Shown here: positions 23,711 through 23,883 of the stretch, piece by piece
How positions within the stretch are numbered: the stretch's first letter is position 1
Layout of the letters: every line of letters starts with the position of its first letter
Source of the DNA: Porphyromonadaceae bacterium UBA7176
GTDB taxonomy: Bacteria; Bacteroidota; Bacteroidia; Bacteroidales; Muribaculaceae
Length of the DNA: 23,883 nucleotides
Assembly (NCBI GenBank): GCA_002491245.1
Contig: DKVO01000003.1
Location: forward strand, 34,048 to 57,930
Reading direction: 5' to 3'
The notes under the pieces: generated by a model
What the model saw: only the letters and a program-made list of their open reading frames with translations
Database searches by the model: none
What the model was told of the DNA's origin: nothing
Made by a program: the position numbers and the translations under genes

Positions 23711-23797
23711 GTTTGCAAAGATAGCACCCGTTTCACCCGTGTTTTCCGCGCTTTTTAAACAAAACTGAAAATTACCGCTATTTTTTGCCCGAAATAT

Positions 23798-23828
23798 TTT
23801 GTGGTTATAAAAATTTGCATTAACTTTG
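23798..23828 (+). promoter_or_regulatory. Promoter of the tRNA gene
   Basis: TTTG at 23798-23801, exactly 19 bp, then TAACTTTG at 23821-23828: full consensus match. The tRNA begins 33 bases after the -7 box, leaving a short 5' leader for RNase P to remove. Confidence 0.75.
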
Positions 23829-23860
23829 CAACCGCAAAGCCCGGAGGGGCAGCATTATTC

Positions 23861-23883
23861 GCTTCAATAGCTCAGTCGGTTAG
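23861..23883 (+). tRNA. tRNA gene, 5' part only (runs off right edge)
   Basis: GCTTCAA (acceptor arm, 7 bases), TA at positions 8-9, GCTC as the D-stem and AGTCGGTTAG as the D-loop follow tRNA numbering exactly. The anticodon lies beyond the window, so the amino acid cannot be assigned. A consensus promoter precedes it. Confidence 0.82.

Larger units (their letters stand above)
23257..23860. other. Non-coding stretch between efflux operon and tRNA
   Basis: About 600 AT-rich bases without a credible protein gene. It holds the efflux operon promoter and a palindrome on the left (23299-23333), nothing I can assign between about 23340 and 23585, a candidate small RNA gene with promoter and terminator (23586-23710), and a tRNA promoter (23798-23828). 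A minus-strand TATCTTTG (23723-23716) and two copies of CACCCGT (23725-23731, 23734-23740) are also present. Confidence 0.7.

Noticed and set aside
23716..23723. Minus-strand TATCTTTG that could transcribe antisense to the candidate small RNA
   Set aside because: The -7 match is good but no TTTG-like -33 element lies 15-22 bp upstream and no gene follows; such short boxes occur by chance in AT-rich DNA.
23548..23736. 62-codon minus-strand ORF (GTG start) in the non-coding right end
   Set aside because: It begins at a GTG, runs back through the terminator hairpin and the candidate RNA promoter, has biased composition and no recognisable domain. Not credible as a gene.
23666..23758. Short plus-strand ORF of about 30 codons through the terminator
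   Set aside because: It includes the terminator stem and T-run, and would start only a few bases before the hairpin; translation of a terminated transcript is not plausible.
1..23883. Mobile element, CRISPR array, toxin-antitoxin or phage-defence system
   Set aside because: No transposase, integrase, repeat-spacer array, or paired small toxin-antitoxin genes were seen; all long frames are assigned to housekeeping or envelope families.

Overview
The window looks like chromosomal DNA of a gut Bacteroidales bacterium, most likely family Muribaculaceae (formerly S24-7). Four things point there: Bacteroidota-type promoters (TTTG about 19 bp before TAnnTTTG) rather than sigma70 boxes; lipoproteins and protein families with a Bacteroidota look (DUF4369-like protein, Ig-like lipoprotein, long RND pump, POT transporter); moderately high GC judged by eye; and a formyl-CoA:oxalate CoA-transferase homologue, a gene I recall being reported from Muribaculaceae. 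The family is an inference; the phylum is much safer.

Layout: (1) 1-917, minus strand, a CoA-transferase of the Frc family that runs off the left edge. (2) 1075-5932, plus strand, a tight five-gene cluster: RsmI-like methyltransferase, WalJ-like metallo-beta-lactamase-fold protein, serine-hydrolase lipoprotein, GT2-like and GT-B glycosyltransferases; most neighbours overlap by a few bases. (3) 11250-5937, minus strand, a four-gene cluster: polyprenyl diphosphate synthase, Ig-like lipoprotein, secreted endonuclease/exonuclease/phosphatase-family protein, aspartate kinase. It meets cluster 2 tail to tail with only 4 bp between stop codons. (4) 15318-11332, minus strand: outer-membrane phospholipase A, DUF4369-like lipoprotein, ComM/YifB AAA+ ATPase, beta-carbonic anhydrase. 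(5) 17138-15411, a POT-family peptide transporter with its own promoter and terminator. (6) 23256-17273, minus strand, a complete tripartite RND efflux operon (adaptor, pump, outer-membrane channel) closed by a strong hairpin. (7) 23257-23883, a non-coding stretch holding the efflux promoter, a possible operator, a candidate small RNA with its own -7 box and a GNRA-loop terminator, and a promoter followed by the first 23 bases of a tRNA gene.

Most genes are recognisable housekeeping or envelope functions. I found no mobile element, CRISPR array, prophage or obvious new multi-gene system. The best candidate for something undescribed is the roughly 110-nt structured RNA at about 23599-23710. 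Lesser leads are two transcripts that appear to start at or beside their start codons, a Frc homologue with an altered glycine loop, a possible sliding-clamp motif in the WalJ-like protein, a thioredoxin-like fold without its cysteines, and a terminator abutting the next gene's promoter. All calls were made by reading the sequence; no database search was run.
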